Below the pieces are notes generated by a model. The model was given only the letters and a program-made list of their open reading frames with translations. It was not told where the DNA came from and did no database searches. 64,000 nucleotides of DNA, from contig CALJEQ010000015.1 in NCBI GenBank assembly GCA_938074565.1, positions 142,511 through 206,510 on the forward strand, given 5' to 3'. This document shows, one piece after another, positions 1 through 7,839 of this stretch (position 1 is the stretch's first letter; each line of letters opens with the position of its first letter). Source of the DNA: an uncultured Alkaliphilus sp. Lineage in GTDB: Bacteria; Bacillota; Clostridia; Peptostreptococcales; Natronincolaceae. The position numbers and the translations under genes were made by a program.

Positions 1-1
1 T

Positions 2-157
2 TTTAACTTAAGCGGAGACTTTTTTAGGAAATATCCAAAAGAATTTAAAGAAATGAAGGAAAATTGGAATGAGGTGTTTTCCACCGCAACTATTAATATA
101 AAAGTGGATACTACAGTCGTCCATACTGCCCTTAATCTTAATAGGGGGAGAATTTAA
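2..157 (+). CDS. C-terminal end of a Ger(x)C-type spore germination lipoprotein (partial)
   Basis: An open frame enters from the left edge and stops with TAA at 155-157, giving about 51 residues. The tail contains a basic/acidic helix (KEFKEMKENWNEVF) followed by a beta-like strand with repeated V and D residues ending in NRGRI. Ger(x)C proteins, the C subunits of nutrient germinant receptors on the inner spore membrane, end in a similar helix plus strand (typically ...VDVKIRRTG-I). The stop overlaps the start of the next gene (TAATG), indicating translational coupling. The small two-helix membrane protein that follows supports the assignment. Only the last part of the gene is visible, so the call is by resemblance and context. 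Confidence 0.5.
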   Translation, partial: FNLSGDFFRKYPKEFKEMKENWNEVFSTATINIKVDTTVVHTALNLNRGRI

Positions 158-381
158 TGAATTTTGTCTTACTTTTACTTATTTTACCTATTATCATTAT
201 TGACTTTATATGGGTAATAAGAAACGATAAAAAAACAATTTATATTTACGTATGTATTGTTGCTCTAATCTTATTGGTTATAGTAGTCAACAGTTTCGAT
301 TTGATAAAAACAAGCCCTTTAGAAGTATTTATAGAAAAAATGAAGCCTCTAACAGATTTTGTTGAAACTCGATTTAAATAA
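157..381 (+). CDS. Small two-helix membrane protein, candidate germinant-receptor D subunit
   Basis: A 74-residue protein with two hydrophobic segments (about residues 3-21 and 28-46) separated by a short basic loop (RNDKK), followed by a polar tail. Its ATG overlaps the stop of the Ger(x)C-like tail, so the two are probably co-translated. Small two-helix 'D' proteins are known to be encoded within or beside gerA-type operons in Bacillales and Clostridia and modulate germination. No enzymatic motif is present. The assignment rests on size, topology and position rather than on a conserved signature; any small membrane protein would look alike. Confidence 0.5.
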   Translation: MNFVLLLLILPIIIIDFIWVIRNDKKTIYIYVCIVALILLVIVVNSFDLIKTSPLEVFIEKMKPLTDFVETRFK

Positions 382-454
382 AAAACAATATAGCTTGGTT
401 TGTAATAATACAATAATTTTAGATTGATGCAAACATTCTAATTTAAAAATCAAA

Positions 455-500
455 AAAATTCAGCGACTTTACGTATACATTCCGTAAGGGGCTGAATTTT
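455..500. repeat. Palindromic repeat / bidirectional terminator, copy 1
   Basis: The arms AAAATTCAGC (455-464) and GCTGAATTTT (491-500) are perfect inverted repeats. They enclose a second imperfect pairing between TTTACG and CGTAA. The element lies between convergent genes (the germination operon tail and bioA), where a shared terminator is expected. A second copy with nearly the same arms occurs at 32293-32343, so this may be a dispersed palindromic element co-opted as a terminator. Confidence 0.55.
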
Positions 501-556
501 CCTATTAGAAAGAAGTTGGAGGTTCATCATTGGGGTTAAACTAGTATATTAGAGCT

Positions 557-1912
557 TTACCTATCAAAATACATTGTTATAGACTCTCTGGCAATTTGAA
601 ACATAAATTTTATTTCTTTTTCATTAATAACATAAGGTGGCATAAAATAGATTACATTCCCCAGTGGTCTAAGTATTACTCCCTTTTCCACTGCAATCTT
701 ATATATTTGATACCCTACTCTTTTTTGCCAATCAAACCCTTCCTTTGTAGTTTTATCCTTCACCAGTTCAATTGCAGCAATCATTCCTAATTGTCTAAAC
801 TCGCCAACATTTGGTAAGTCTAATATCCTTTCTTCTGCTTTTTCTTTTATTATTTTAGACTTAATTTTATTTTGATTAATTATTTGTTCATCTTCAAATA
901 TTTTTAACGTTTCTAATGCTACAGCACATCCCAGCGGATTACCAGAGTAACTATGACTATGTAAAAAAGCCTTCATTGTGGGATAGTCATCATAAAAAGC
1001 ATTATAAATTTTATCAGTCATAATTGCTAAGGATAAGGGTAAATAACCTGCCGTTAGCCCTTTTGAAACACACATTATATCTGGAGAAATGTTGGCATGG
1101 TTGCAAGCAAACATTTCTCCAGTTCTACCAAAACCCACTGCAATTTCATCAGCTATTAAGTTAATATCATATGCATCACATAGTTTTCTCAACTTTTTAA
1201 GATAGTTGGCTGAATATATCTTCATTCCAGCCGCAGCTTGAACCATTGGCTCAATGATAATTGCTGTAATTTCATTATGCTGTTTTAATACTACCTTTTC
1301 CATTGCTTCAAAACACTGGGCATCACAATTTTTTCTTTCTTTTCCATAGGGACACCTAAAACAATCTGGTGCTGTTGGTCTAATTACCTCCATCAAAAGG
1401 GGTTTGTAAATATTACTATATAGATCAACTCCCCCCACAGAAAGTGCTCCTATGGTTTCACCATGATAGGCATCTGTAAGGGCAACAAACTTTGTTTTTC
1501 TATTTTTCCCCATTTGTTGATGGTACTGAAAACTAAGTTTAAGGGCAATTTCTACAGCAGAAGAACCATTATCACCAAAAAAAACTTTATTTAACCCCTT
1601 TGGTGAAACATTAATTATTCCCTCCGCCAACTCTATGGCAGCTTCATGGGTAAAGTTCGCAAAAATTACATGTTCTAGTTTATTGGCTTGTTTGTACAGT
1701 GCATCATTTATTCTTTGATTAGAATGGCCAAATAAATTTACCCACCAAGATGAAATTGCATCTAAATATTTCTTTCCATCCATATCTTCAAGAAAAACTC
1801 CCTTTCCTTGTTTTATGACGATAGGTGGAAAGGTTTCATAATCCTTCATTTGGGAACATGGATGCCAAATATGCTTCTTATCCCGTTCTTGATAACTTTT
1901 CATATTACTCAT
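557..1912 (-). CDS. bioA: Adenosylmethionine-8-amino-7-oxononanoate aminotransferase BioA
   Basis: This PLP-dependent class III aminotransferase converts 8-amino-7-oxononanoate (KAPA) to 7,8-diaminononanoate in biotin synthesis. The N-terminal IWHPCSQM motif is characteristic of BioA. The PLP-lysine region is [12 protein letters not shown], and [13 protein letters not shown] binds the cofactor phosphate. The chosen start gives 451 residues, because AAGGAG lies 7 bases before this ATG. An ATG 24 bases further upstream sits inside the ribosome site of the same gene. It is the last gene of the bioY-W-F-D-A operon and follows bioD directly. The palindrome at 455-500 is the likely terminator. Confidence 0.95.
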   Translation of the reverse strand: MSNMKSYQERDKKHIWHPCSQMKDYETFPPIVIKQGKGVFLEDMDGKKYLDAISSWWVNLFGHSNQRINDALYKQANKLEHVIFANFTHEAAIELAEGIINVSPKGLNKVFFGDNGSSAVEIALKLSFQYHQQMGKNRKTKFVALTDAYHGETIGALSVGGVDLYSNIYKPLLMEVIRPTAPDCFRCPYGKERKNCDAQCFEAMEKVVLKQHNEITAIIIEPMVQAAAGMKIYSANYLKKLRKLCDAYDINLIADEIAVGFGRTGEMFACNHANISPDIMCVSKGLTAGYLPLSLAIMTDKIYNAFYDDYPTMKAFLHSHSYSGNPLGCAVALETLKIFEDEQIINQNKIKSKIIKEKAEERILDLPNVGEFRQLGMIAAIELVKDKTTKEGFDWQKRVGYQIYKIAVEKGVILRPLGNVIYFMPPYVINEKEIKFMFQIARESITMYFDR

Positions 1913-1932
1913 ATTACTTCTCCTTACCTCCA

Positions 1933-2643
1933 TCAATTAAAAAAGTTTAAAACCTTTTCTAAACTTAAATTGGTTTCAAAATAGTCTCTTACTTTTTCTA
2001 TATTCATTTCATCTTCTATTAACGCTACTTTATCAATAGTTACAACATTCTTTATTCCTGCAATCTTTTTAATTACTTCAATATTATCCTTTTCATAATA
2101 ACTTCCATTATATTGATTTATAATAATGCCTTTAACTTCTATCCCTATGCTTTGTAAAAAATGTAGGGTTAAAGAGGTATGGTTAATGGTACCCACACCT
2201 GCCCTTGCAACAATAGCAACAGGTATATTTAATTCTTTTATTAAATTATAAATATAATATTCATCTCTAATAAGGGGCACAACCACCCCACCAGCCCCTT
2301 CAACAATTACATAGTTATACTTTTCTTGAAGGGTTTTATAGTCATTTAATATCTTTTTTATATCTATTTGTAGATGATCAACCTCTGCTGCTAAGTGGGG
2401 GGACACTGGTTCTTTTAAGCAATAACTATTCATTGGTACATTTTCTTTAATATCTGCCACTGTCTTTACAAATTCAACATCAGTAGAAAGTAGTTTTTCA
2501 TCCTTTAGCACACCACCACTTTGTACGGGTTTATAACTTATGGCATTAATTTCATTTTTTAGTAAAACCCTCATCATCCCTGCTGTAACAAAGGTTTTAC
2601 CTACATCGGTGTCTGTACCTACTATAAACAAGCCTTTTGACAA
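1933..2643 (-). CDS. bioD: Dethiobiotin synthetase BioD
   Basis: This 236-residue ATP-dependent carboxylase closes the ureido ring of dethiobiotin from 7,8-diaminononanoate and CO2. The P-loop GTDTDVGKT lies at residues 9-17. The EGAGG motif and the KPVQSG motif, both typical of BioD, are present. The start codon is TTG, 7 bases after a perfect AAAGGAGG. It is the fourth gene of the operon, and its stop codon sits just ahead of the bioA ribosome site, so the two are tightly coupled. Confidence 0.95.
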   Translation of the reverse strand: MSKGLFIVGTDTDVGKTFVTAGMMRVLLKNEINAISYKPVQSGGVLKDEKLLSTDVEFVKTVADIKENVPMNSYCLKEPVSPHLAAEVDHLQIDIKKILNDYKTLQEKYNYVIVEGAGGVVVPLIRDEYYIYNLIKELNIPVAIVARAGVGTINHTSLTLHFLQSIGIEVKGIIINQYNGSYYEKDNIEVIKKIAGIKNVVTIDKVALIEDEMNIEKVRDYFETNLSLEKVLNFFN

Positions 2644-2674
2644 AAAAAAACCTCCTTTTACTATTCTTTTTTAG

Positions 2675-3838
2675 TTAAATAATACCCATCTCTACCCCTA
2701 ATGTTTTTAATCGAACAATAACATATTTAAGTTCTTCTCTACTATGGGTTGCCATAAGGGTAATTCTTAATCGACTAGTGCCTTCAGCAACGGTTGGAGG
2801 TCTAATAGCTGTAATAAAAATACCGTCTTCAAACAACTTTTTGCTTAATGCGACTGTTTTCTCTGCATCACCTATAATCAGTGGAATAATTGCTGTAGGG
2901 CTTTTTAACACGTTAAAGCCTTGTTTCTTTAACTCTTGTTGAAACCAATAAGATGTTTCTATTAGTTTATTTCGTTTATCCTTCTCTGTTTTAACAATCT
3001 CTAACGAACGTAGGGAAACTGCTATGGTAACGGGGGATAATGCTGTTGAATAAATAAAACTTCTTGCTTTATGCCTTAAATATTCAATTAAACCATTTGA
3101 ACCAACTACAAAACCCCCTTCACTTGCCAATGCTTTACTAAAAGTACCCATCTGAATATCCACTTGTCCCTTTAAATTAAAGTGTTCTACACAACCTGCT
3201 CCTGTTTCCCCTAAAACCCCTGTACCGTGGGCATCGTCCACCATTGTTAGAATGTCATTTTCCTTTGCTAACTTTACTATCTTATCCAGTGGAGCTATGT
3301 TTCCATCCATGCTGAAAACCCCATCTGTAACAATTAACCTTTTACTGCCTTTGTGACTTTTTATTTTTTCCTTTAAGTCATCCATATCACAATGCTTATA
3401 AATAACAACCTTTGCACCACTTAATTTACAACCATCTATAATACTTGCATGATTCAATTCATCGCTGAAAATAGTCCATTCTTTATCTGCTATAGCTGTT
3501 ATTGTTCCTATGTTTGCCATATAACCTGTGTTGAATATAATGGCAGCCTCTGCTCCTTTAAAGTCTGCCACCTTTTTTTCCAGTTTATGGTGTAGGTCAT
3601 AACTGCCTGTAGTTAGGCGAGAACCTCCAGAACCAACGCCATAGTTATACAAGGCTTTCTTTGCAGTCTCCTTTAGTCTGTCATCATCACATAAATCCAA
3701 ATAATTGTTAGACGACATTATAACCACTATTTTATTATCTATGGATGAATATTTACTTTGGGGGCTAGTAAAAAATTTCAACTCTCTATATAGCCCTCTT
3801 TCTTTTATATCCTTCAAATAATCATCTATAAATTTCAT
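2675..3838 (-). CDS. bioF: 8-amino-7-oxononanoate synthase BioF
   Basis: A 387-residue PLP enzyme of the alpha-oxoamine synthase family that condenses pimeloyl-CoA with L-alanine. It carries the expected motifs: SSNNYLDL near the N terminus, GSGGSRLTTGS, DDAHGTGVLGETGAG and the PLP-lysine segment GTFSKALASEGG. AAAGGAG stands 6 bases before the ATG. bioW, which makes its substrate pimeloyl-CoA, lies immediately upstream with only 3 bases between the genes. The length is normal. Glycine C-acetyltransferase is a close relative, but the biotin operon context decides. Confidence 0.95.
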   Translation of the reverse strand: MKFIDDYLKDIKERGLYRELKFFTSPQSKYSSIDNKIVVIMSSNNYLDLCDDDRLKETAKKALYNYGVGSGGSRLTTGSYDLHHKLEKKVADFKGAEAAIIFNTGYMANIGTITAIADKEWTIFSDELNHASIIDGCKLSGAKVVIYKHCDMDDLKEKIKSHKGSKRLIVTDGVFSMDGNIAPLDKIVKLAKENDILTMVDDAHGTGVLGETGAGCVEHFNLKGQVDIQMGTFSKALASEGGFVVGSNGLIEYLRHKARSFIYSTALSPVTIAVSLRSLEIVKTEKDKRNKLIETSYWFQQELKKQGFNVLKSPTAIIPLIIGDAEKTVALSKKLFEDGIFITAIRPPTVAEGTSRLRITLMATHSREELKYVIVRLKTLGVEMGII

Positions 3839-3841
3839 TGT

Positions 3842-4639
3842 TTACTCCTTTGTGTATTCATCATATGGTATGCCTTCTGTAATGCTAGGGATTTTATTAA
3901 TTATTGTTATACTCTGTTGTAGGTATTCTATACACCCTTCAACAGATGCCTTAGAAGAGTCAAAACAAAATACCCTTCCACCAAAACAATCTCCAAATGC
4001 TTTTAAATTTGTTATTCTTACATACCCTCCAGTTTTTGAAGCTACATAACCAGTGGTATAGTCGGGGTCATCTGACCAACACAATTCAGCAACCATGCCA
4101 GGGGCATTAGCAACTTTGCTTGCCAAAGCCAATGCCTCTTTAACATGGTCATTTTGTAATCCCTTCAGCTCCAATTCTTTATTTAAATCTTCTATCACTT
4201 TATTATCCCAATCGATATTAGTAACCCTTACCCCTCTATCAAAATCTTTTTCAAGGCGTTCCATCGTATTTATATCTAATAATATAGCTCCCCTCATGGG
4301 TTTACTTTCCTTTAATATATTCACTACCTCTATAGCTTTTTTGGAGGATATACCTAGTTTTTGTAAAACATCAACGGCACACTCTCTACCTTTCATATAG
4401 TTATCTACTAATACAGTCTTTATATCTAAAGGTGGTATATACTCAATATCTTTATTATCTATGTTTTCTACTTTTATATTTATGGTGTTTGCCTTACCTT
4501 TGCTGTGGTTTAAAGCCCTATTTATTAATTTATGTACTGTCTCTTCAATTTTATTTTCAAAAACTATTTTTTCTGCACCTGAAATATGTAGATTATCTTT
4601 TTCCGATCTCATTTTTATACTATAAAGGACTTCCTTCAT
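3842..4639 (-). CDS. bioW: 6-carboxyhexanoate-CoA ligase (pimeloyl-CoA synthetase) BioW
   Basis: A 265-residue ligase that activates free pimelate to pimeloyl-CoA with ATP. Family hallmarks are the N-terminal YSIKMRSEK and HISGAEKIV segments, MRGAILLDI in the middle, and the glycine-rich stretch around TTGYVASKTGGYVRI. The start overlaps the 3' end of bioY by 20 bases, preceded by GGAGAGAG. BioW replaces the BioC/BioH or BioI routes, so this organism probably builds biotin from pimelate. Confidence 0.94.
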   Translation of the reverse strand: MKEVLYSIKMRSEKDNLHISGAEKIVFENKIEETVHKLINRALNHSKGKANTINIKVENIDNKDIEYIPPLDIKTVLVDNYMKGRECAVDVLQKLGISSKKAIEVVNILKESKPMRGAILLDINTMERLEKDFDRGVRVTNIDWDNKVIEDLNKELELKGLQNDHVKEALALASKVANAPGMVAELCWSDDPDYTTGYVASKTGGYVRITNLKAFGDCFGGRVFCFDSSKASVEGCIEYLQQSITIINKIPSITEGIPYDEYTKE

Positions 4640-5123
4640 TTGGTATCTCTCTCCAAGTTGTGTAATTTATAATTTTTTCTAATAACTTAGTAAATATCCA
4701 AGCTGTAAGGGCTGTATAGATCATTCCAGGCACCCCTGCCATTAACATAACAACAATAGACTTACCAAAAAATAACCAAAGAACAACCCTTGCTGCAATA
4801 GATCCTATGGGGCCAGCAATGGTAACTGTTATAAACTTAGGCTTAAAAAAATGAATAATACAACCCGCCACCACCCTAAAGGTTAGTGAAATGATAACAT
4901 TAATTATGGTATGAGTACCAAGTATTAATGTTATTCCACTGGCAATTATTCCAGCCAAAAAGTATCTTCTAAAGCCAAAGCAAGCTGCAATAGCCACAGC
5001 TATTGGTGCTGACAGTTGAAATTCTGTTCCTGGTATTGGGCCAGGAATTTTGAAAGACCCAGTAATGGCAATAATTACTGCCAATAAACTAATTAATGTC
5101 AATTCTTTTGTTTTTTTCACCAA
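4620..5123 (-). CDS. bioY: Biotin transporter substrate-capture protein BioY
   Basis: A 167-residue integral membrane protein with about five to six hydrophobic segments, matching the S-component BioY of ECF-type vitamin transporters. The motif with GPIPGTEFQLSAPIAVAIA is typical. It can work with a shared ECF module (EcfA/A'/T), which is not in this window. Two adjacent start codons (TTG, GTG) follow AAGGGGGAT; the first is used here. It leads the biotin operon, directly behind the candidate BirA-controlled promoter, so uptake and synthesis are probably co-repressed by biotin. Confidence 0.93.
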   Translation of the reverse strand: MVKKTKELTLISLLAVIIAITGSFKIPGPIPGTEFQLSAPIAVAIAACFGFRRYFLAGIIASGITLILGTHTIINVIISLTFRVVAGCIIHFFKPKFITVTIAGPIGSIAARVVLWLFFGKSIVVMLMAGVPGMIYTALTAWIFTKLLEKIINYTTWREIPNEGSPL

Positions 5124-5172
5124 TAATCCCCCTTGTTTTAATTGCTAAGTTTTTACTATTTTTTACCTTATT

Positions 5173-5201
5173 ATTCTATAATATTAAGAATCATACGTCA
5201 A
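5173..5201 (-). promoter_or_regulatory. Promoter of the bioYWFDA operon
   Basis: On the minus strand the -35 box is TTGACG (5196-5201) and the -10 box is TAGAAT (5173-5178), with an exact 17-base spacer. Each box differs from the sigma-A consensus at one or two positions. The -35 box lies inside the right half of the candidate BirA operator, so bound repressor would block polymerase. Confidence 0.65.
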
Positions 5202-5224
5202 CCAAAATAGTTAATCGAGTTTAC
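5197..5224 (-). promoter_or_regulatory. Candidate BirA (biotin repressor) operator
   Basis: The inverted half-sites GTAAACT and GGTTGAC (read on the minus strand) are separated by 14 bases. Known BirA operators have half-sites close to GTTAACC/GGTTAAC or GTAAACC/GGTTTAC with a 14-16 base gap, so arms and spacing both fit. It overlaps the -35 element of the only promoter seen ahead of bioY. Recognition is by eye. Confidence 0.55.
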
Positions 5225-5374
5225 CTTTTTTCTTTTTAAAAAGGACACTTATTTTAGTGAAGACCTAAGACTATAGTCATATTTTTATTTATTTTTATAA
5301 TTTAATGGAACATTATTGTTTTTAATGCGTCATAATGTATATAAATATATAAAATAGTATAGGAGATGATTTTA

Positions 5375-6199
5375 ATGAAAAAAACAATTATGCTACTGGC
5401 ATTTTTAATGATATTCAGTCTATTTGTTCCCGTAAATGCCAGTAATACAAATGTTAAAATTCAATTAAACGGAGAAGTACTTTCCCTTGACGTAGCACCT
5501 GTCATGGAAAATAACAGAATTTTAGTACCCACAAGAGGCATATTTGAAAAATTAGGTGCAACAGTAACTTGGAGTGGTAAAACTTCCACTGTTAGTATTG
5601 AAAACAATAGTATGATTATTGAAATTACCATTGGAAAAAACTATGCAAAAATCTATAGAAAGCATGATTTGACAGGTACACCAGAAATGGTTAAGTTAGA
5701 CATACCAGCTAAAATTGTGAAGGGTAGAACAATCGTTCCTTTAAGGTTTATTGCAGAAACGTTAAACGCTAAAGTAGATTGGCACAGTGATCATCTAACA
5801 GTTACAATATTAACCCCCGACTTTAAACCTCAACCAGCTTTAATGTTAGATAAACCTATTGGTTATACTGTTGTTGAAATGGATAGTATTAATAGTAATA
5901 AAGAATTAATGAATTGGATTAATGAACATTCCCATACAGAAGGTATTCACTCTATTAAACTTAACAGTACCCGTTATATTTTAGTTGCTGCTGGTATGAA
6001 GCCCTCTGGTGGTTATTCTGTTTCGGTGGATGGTGTTTACGATTTAGGTGAAAAGAAGATTTTTGTTGAAGCTATTTTAACAACCCCTAAACCTGATGAA
6101 ATGGTGATAACAGCCCTTACTTTCCCTACTCAACTAATTAGAATTGATGGGGATTACGAAGTTACTAATTTAGATGTTAAAATCCTTGAAAGAAAATAA
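5375..6199 (+). CDS. Secreted protein with copper-amine-oxidase-type stalk domain and PrcB_C domain
   Basis: A 274-residue exported protein. The signal peptide (MKKTIMLLAFLMIFSLF...VNA) is followed by a copper amine oxidase N-terminal-like stalk domain (about residues 25-145), recognisable by its paired VPTRGIFEKLGA and VPLRFIAETLNA repeats. The C-terminal part (about 195-265), with HSIKLNSTRYILVAAG...SGGYSVSVD, resembles the PrcB C-terminal domain. Stalk domains are common on clostridial surface proteins and may mediate wall attachment or protein contacts. The second in-frame ATG is chosen, because the first lies inside AGGAG. It stands alone, with a strong terminator after it. Confidence 0.8.
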   Translation: MKKTIMLLAFLMIFSLFVPVNASNTNVKIQLNGEVLSLDVAPVMENNRILVPTRGIFEKLGATVTWSGKTSTVSIENNSMIIEITIGKNYAKIYRKHDLTGTPEMVKLDIPAKIVKGRTIVPLRFIAETLNAKVDWHSDHLTVTILTPDFKPQPALMLDKPIGYTVVEMDSINSNKELMNWINEHSHTEGIHSIKLNSTRYILVAAGMKPSGGYSVSVDGVYDLGEKKIFVEAILTTPKPDEMVITALTFPTQLIRIDGDYEVTNLDVKILERK

Positions 6200-6210
6200 T
6201 AGAATGAATA

Positions 6211-6244
6211 AAAAAAGTAGGCTACCATTGCCTACTTTTTTATT
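6211..6244 (+). terminator. Rho-independent terminator of the stalk-domain gene
   Basis: AAAAAGTAGGC and GCCTACTTTTT form an 11-base-pair stem with a 7-base loop, followed by T residues. It begins 12 bases after the stop codon. Confidence 0.85.
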
Positions 6245-6296
6245 TTGCCCATTTACAATTGTTACTAAAAGTTAGAAAAGATTGTAATAAAATTTA

Positions 6297-6349
6297 TTGC
6301 TTAATTTAAATACAGCCCCTATAATAATAGTATATGGCTTAAATTAAGC
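6297..6349 (+). promoter_or_regulatory. Candidate promoter and operator ahead of the OxlT-like gene
   Basis: TTGCTT (6297-6302) and TATAAT (6320-6325) are 17 bases apart, a plausible sigma-A promoter. Just downstream is a perfect 13-base palindrome GCTTAAATTAAGC (6337-6349). A related box, GCTTAATTTAA, overlaps the -35 region at 6299-6309. Two such boxes flanking the start region suggest binding by an unknown repressor. A second TATAAT occurs at 6369-6374, so the true start is uncertain. Confidence 0.4.
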
Positions 6350-6453
6350 TATTTAGGGGGACTGATACTATAATTAATAAAAGATAATAGGTATCTACTC
6401 TATATTTTACAAAAGATCTTTGTTTTTAAAATTTACTTATTAGGAGGATTTAA

Positions 6454-7647
6454 ATGTCAAAACCGACGAATCGCTGGTTAGTAGTTTTTGGTGCTGTGTT
6501 ACTTCAAATTTGTATTGGTGCAATTTATTCATGGAGTTTATTTAACCAACCCCTTGTGGATAAGTTTGGGTGGCAAAACAACGAAGTAGTTTTTACTTTT
6601 TCTATAACAATATTTATCTTTGCTGTTTCTGCAATTTTTTCTGGTAAATTACAAGATAAAATTGGCCCAAGAATTGTTGCTTCCATTGGTGGTTTATTAT
6701 ATGGTGGTGGTTTAATACTCTCTTCTACAGCTACATCCATTACTCAACTATACATTTATTATGGTGTTATTGCTGGGGCAGGTGTTGGTTTTGCCTATGT
6801 ATGTCCTCTTTCCACTTGTATTAAATGGTTTCCAGAAAAAAAGGGTTTTATTACAGGTATTGCCGTTGGTTCATTTGGACTTGGTAGTTTAATTTTCAAG
6901 TCTGTTATTCAAACTTTGTTAGCTACAAAGGGTGTTTCATCCACCTTCTTATATTTAGGAATTATTTATCTTTTTCTAGTGTTGGTGGGGGCACAATTTT
7001 TAGTTGTTCCTTCTAAAGAAACAACTGCTAAAGGAAACAAAGGCAATTCTGATGAAGCTACCAACTTCACAGTAAGTACTATGATTAAAACTAAGGCATT
7101 CTATTTATTATGGTTTATGTTTTTATTTGGTTGTATGAGTGGTCTTTTAGTTATTGGACTTGCTAAAGATATAGGTATTCAATTGGCTAATTTAGAGCCA
7201 GCTGTGGCCGCCAATGCAGTTGCCATGATTGCCCTATTTAATGCGGGTGGTAGACTAATTTGGGGAACTCTATCAGATAAGTTAGGTAGAATAAAAGTAG
7301 TATTTTATATGTTTGCTATAACTGCCATCAGTATGATTACCATGAGTTTTATTTCTTTAAATTTCGTTACTTACTTTGCTTGTCTTGCTGGTATCGCCTT
7401 CTGTTTTGGTGGTATATTGGCAGTTTTCCCTACTATTGTTGGTGAGTTCTTTGGTATAAAAAACTTAGGTGGAAATTACGGTATAATTTTTCAAGCCTAT
7501 GGTTTAGCTGCTTTAGCAGGTCCTGTTATTGTAGCTAATGTAGGTGGACTAAAAACTACCTTTGCTATTTCTGCTGTACTTGCCATTATTGGTGCAGTTA
7601 TGACTTTAATGGTTAAGCCACCTTTAGTAACAGCAACAACAAAATAG
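6454..7647 (+). CDS. OxlT-like MFS antiporter (oxalate/formate antiporter family)
   Basis: A 397-residue major facilitator protein with about 12 transmembrane helices. Its N-terminal segment NRWLVVFGAVLLQICIGAIYSWSLF is shared by the OxlT-like branch. A conserved loop, GKLQDKIGPR, follows helix 2, and the matching loop GTLSDKLGRIK opens the second half. Members exchange monocarboxylates or dicarboxylates, but most OxlT-like proteins in Firmicutes have no proven substrate. AGGAGG lies 7 bases before the ATG. It is monocistronic, between two terminators, with a palindromic candidate operator upstream. Confidence 0.85.
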   Translation: MSKPTNRWLVVFGAVLLQICIGAIYSWSLFNQPLVDKFGWQNNEVVFTFSITIFIFAVSAIFSGKLQDKIGPRIVASIGGLLYGGGLILSSTATSITQLYIYYGVIAGAGVGFAYVCPLSTCIKWFPEKKGFITGIAVGSFGLGSLIFKSVIQTLLATKGVSSTFLYLGIIYLFLVLVGAQFLVVPSKETTAKGNKGNSDEATNFTVSTMIKTKAFYLLWFMFLFGCMSGLLVIGLAKDIGIQLANLEPAVAANAVAMIALFNAGGRLIWGTLSDKLGRIKVVFYMFAITAISMITMSFISLNFVTYFACLAGIAFCFGGILAVFPTIVGEFFGIKNLGGNYGIIFQAYGLAALAGPVIVANVGGLKTTFAISAVLAIIGAVMTLMVKPPLVTATTK

Positions 7648-7753
7648 TTTATAAAACATTAAGTACTGTCTATCTACATAGAAATATGAAAAATAGATGT
7701 AATATAAAAAATGCAAACTAAAGTTTTTAAAACTTTAAAATTCATTACAAAAT

Positions 7754-7836
7754 AAAAAAAGAGCTAAAGATAATCTAACGTATATTTCCATGAAGCATAA
7801 TACATTGGAAACTACTGATTATCTTTAGCTTTTTAT
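7754..7836. terminator. Bidirectional terminator between the OxlT-like gene and metH
   Basis: A 14-base perfect stem (AGCTAAAGATAATC at 7762-7775 with its complement at 7817-7830) encloses a loop that contains a further hairpin (TTTCCA/TGGAAA). A-tracts on one side and T-tracts on the other make it suitable for both converging transcripts. Confidence 0.8.
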
Positions 7837-7839
7837 AGG

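Noticed and set aside
4095..4400. Long rightward frames opposite bioW, metH, proA, rSAM and hsdR genes
   Set aside because: They lie antisense to strongly supported genes, lack ribosome sites, and their sequences are reverse-strand shadows of conserved domains.
5124..5374. Possible riboswitch ahead of bioY
   Set aside because: The leader between promoter and start is only about 40 bases and has no structured element; the BirA-like operator explains control.
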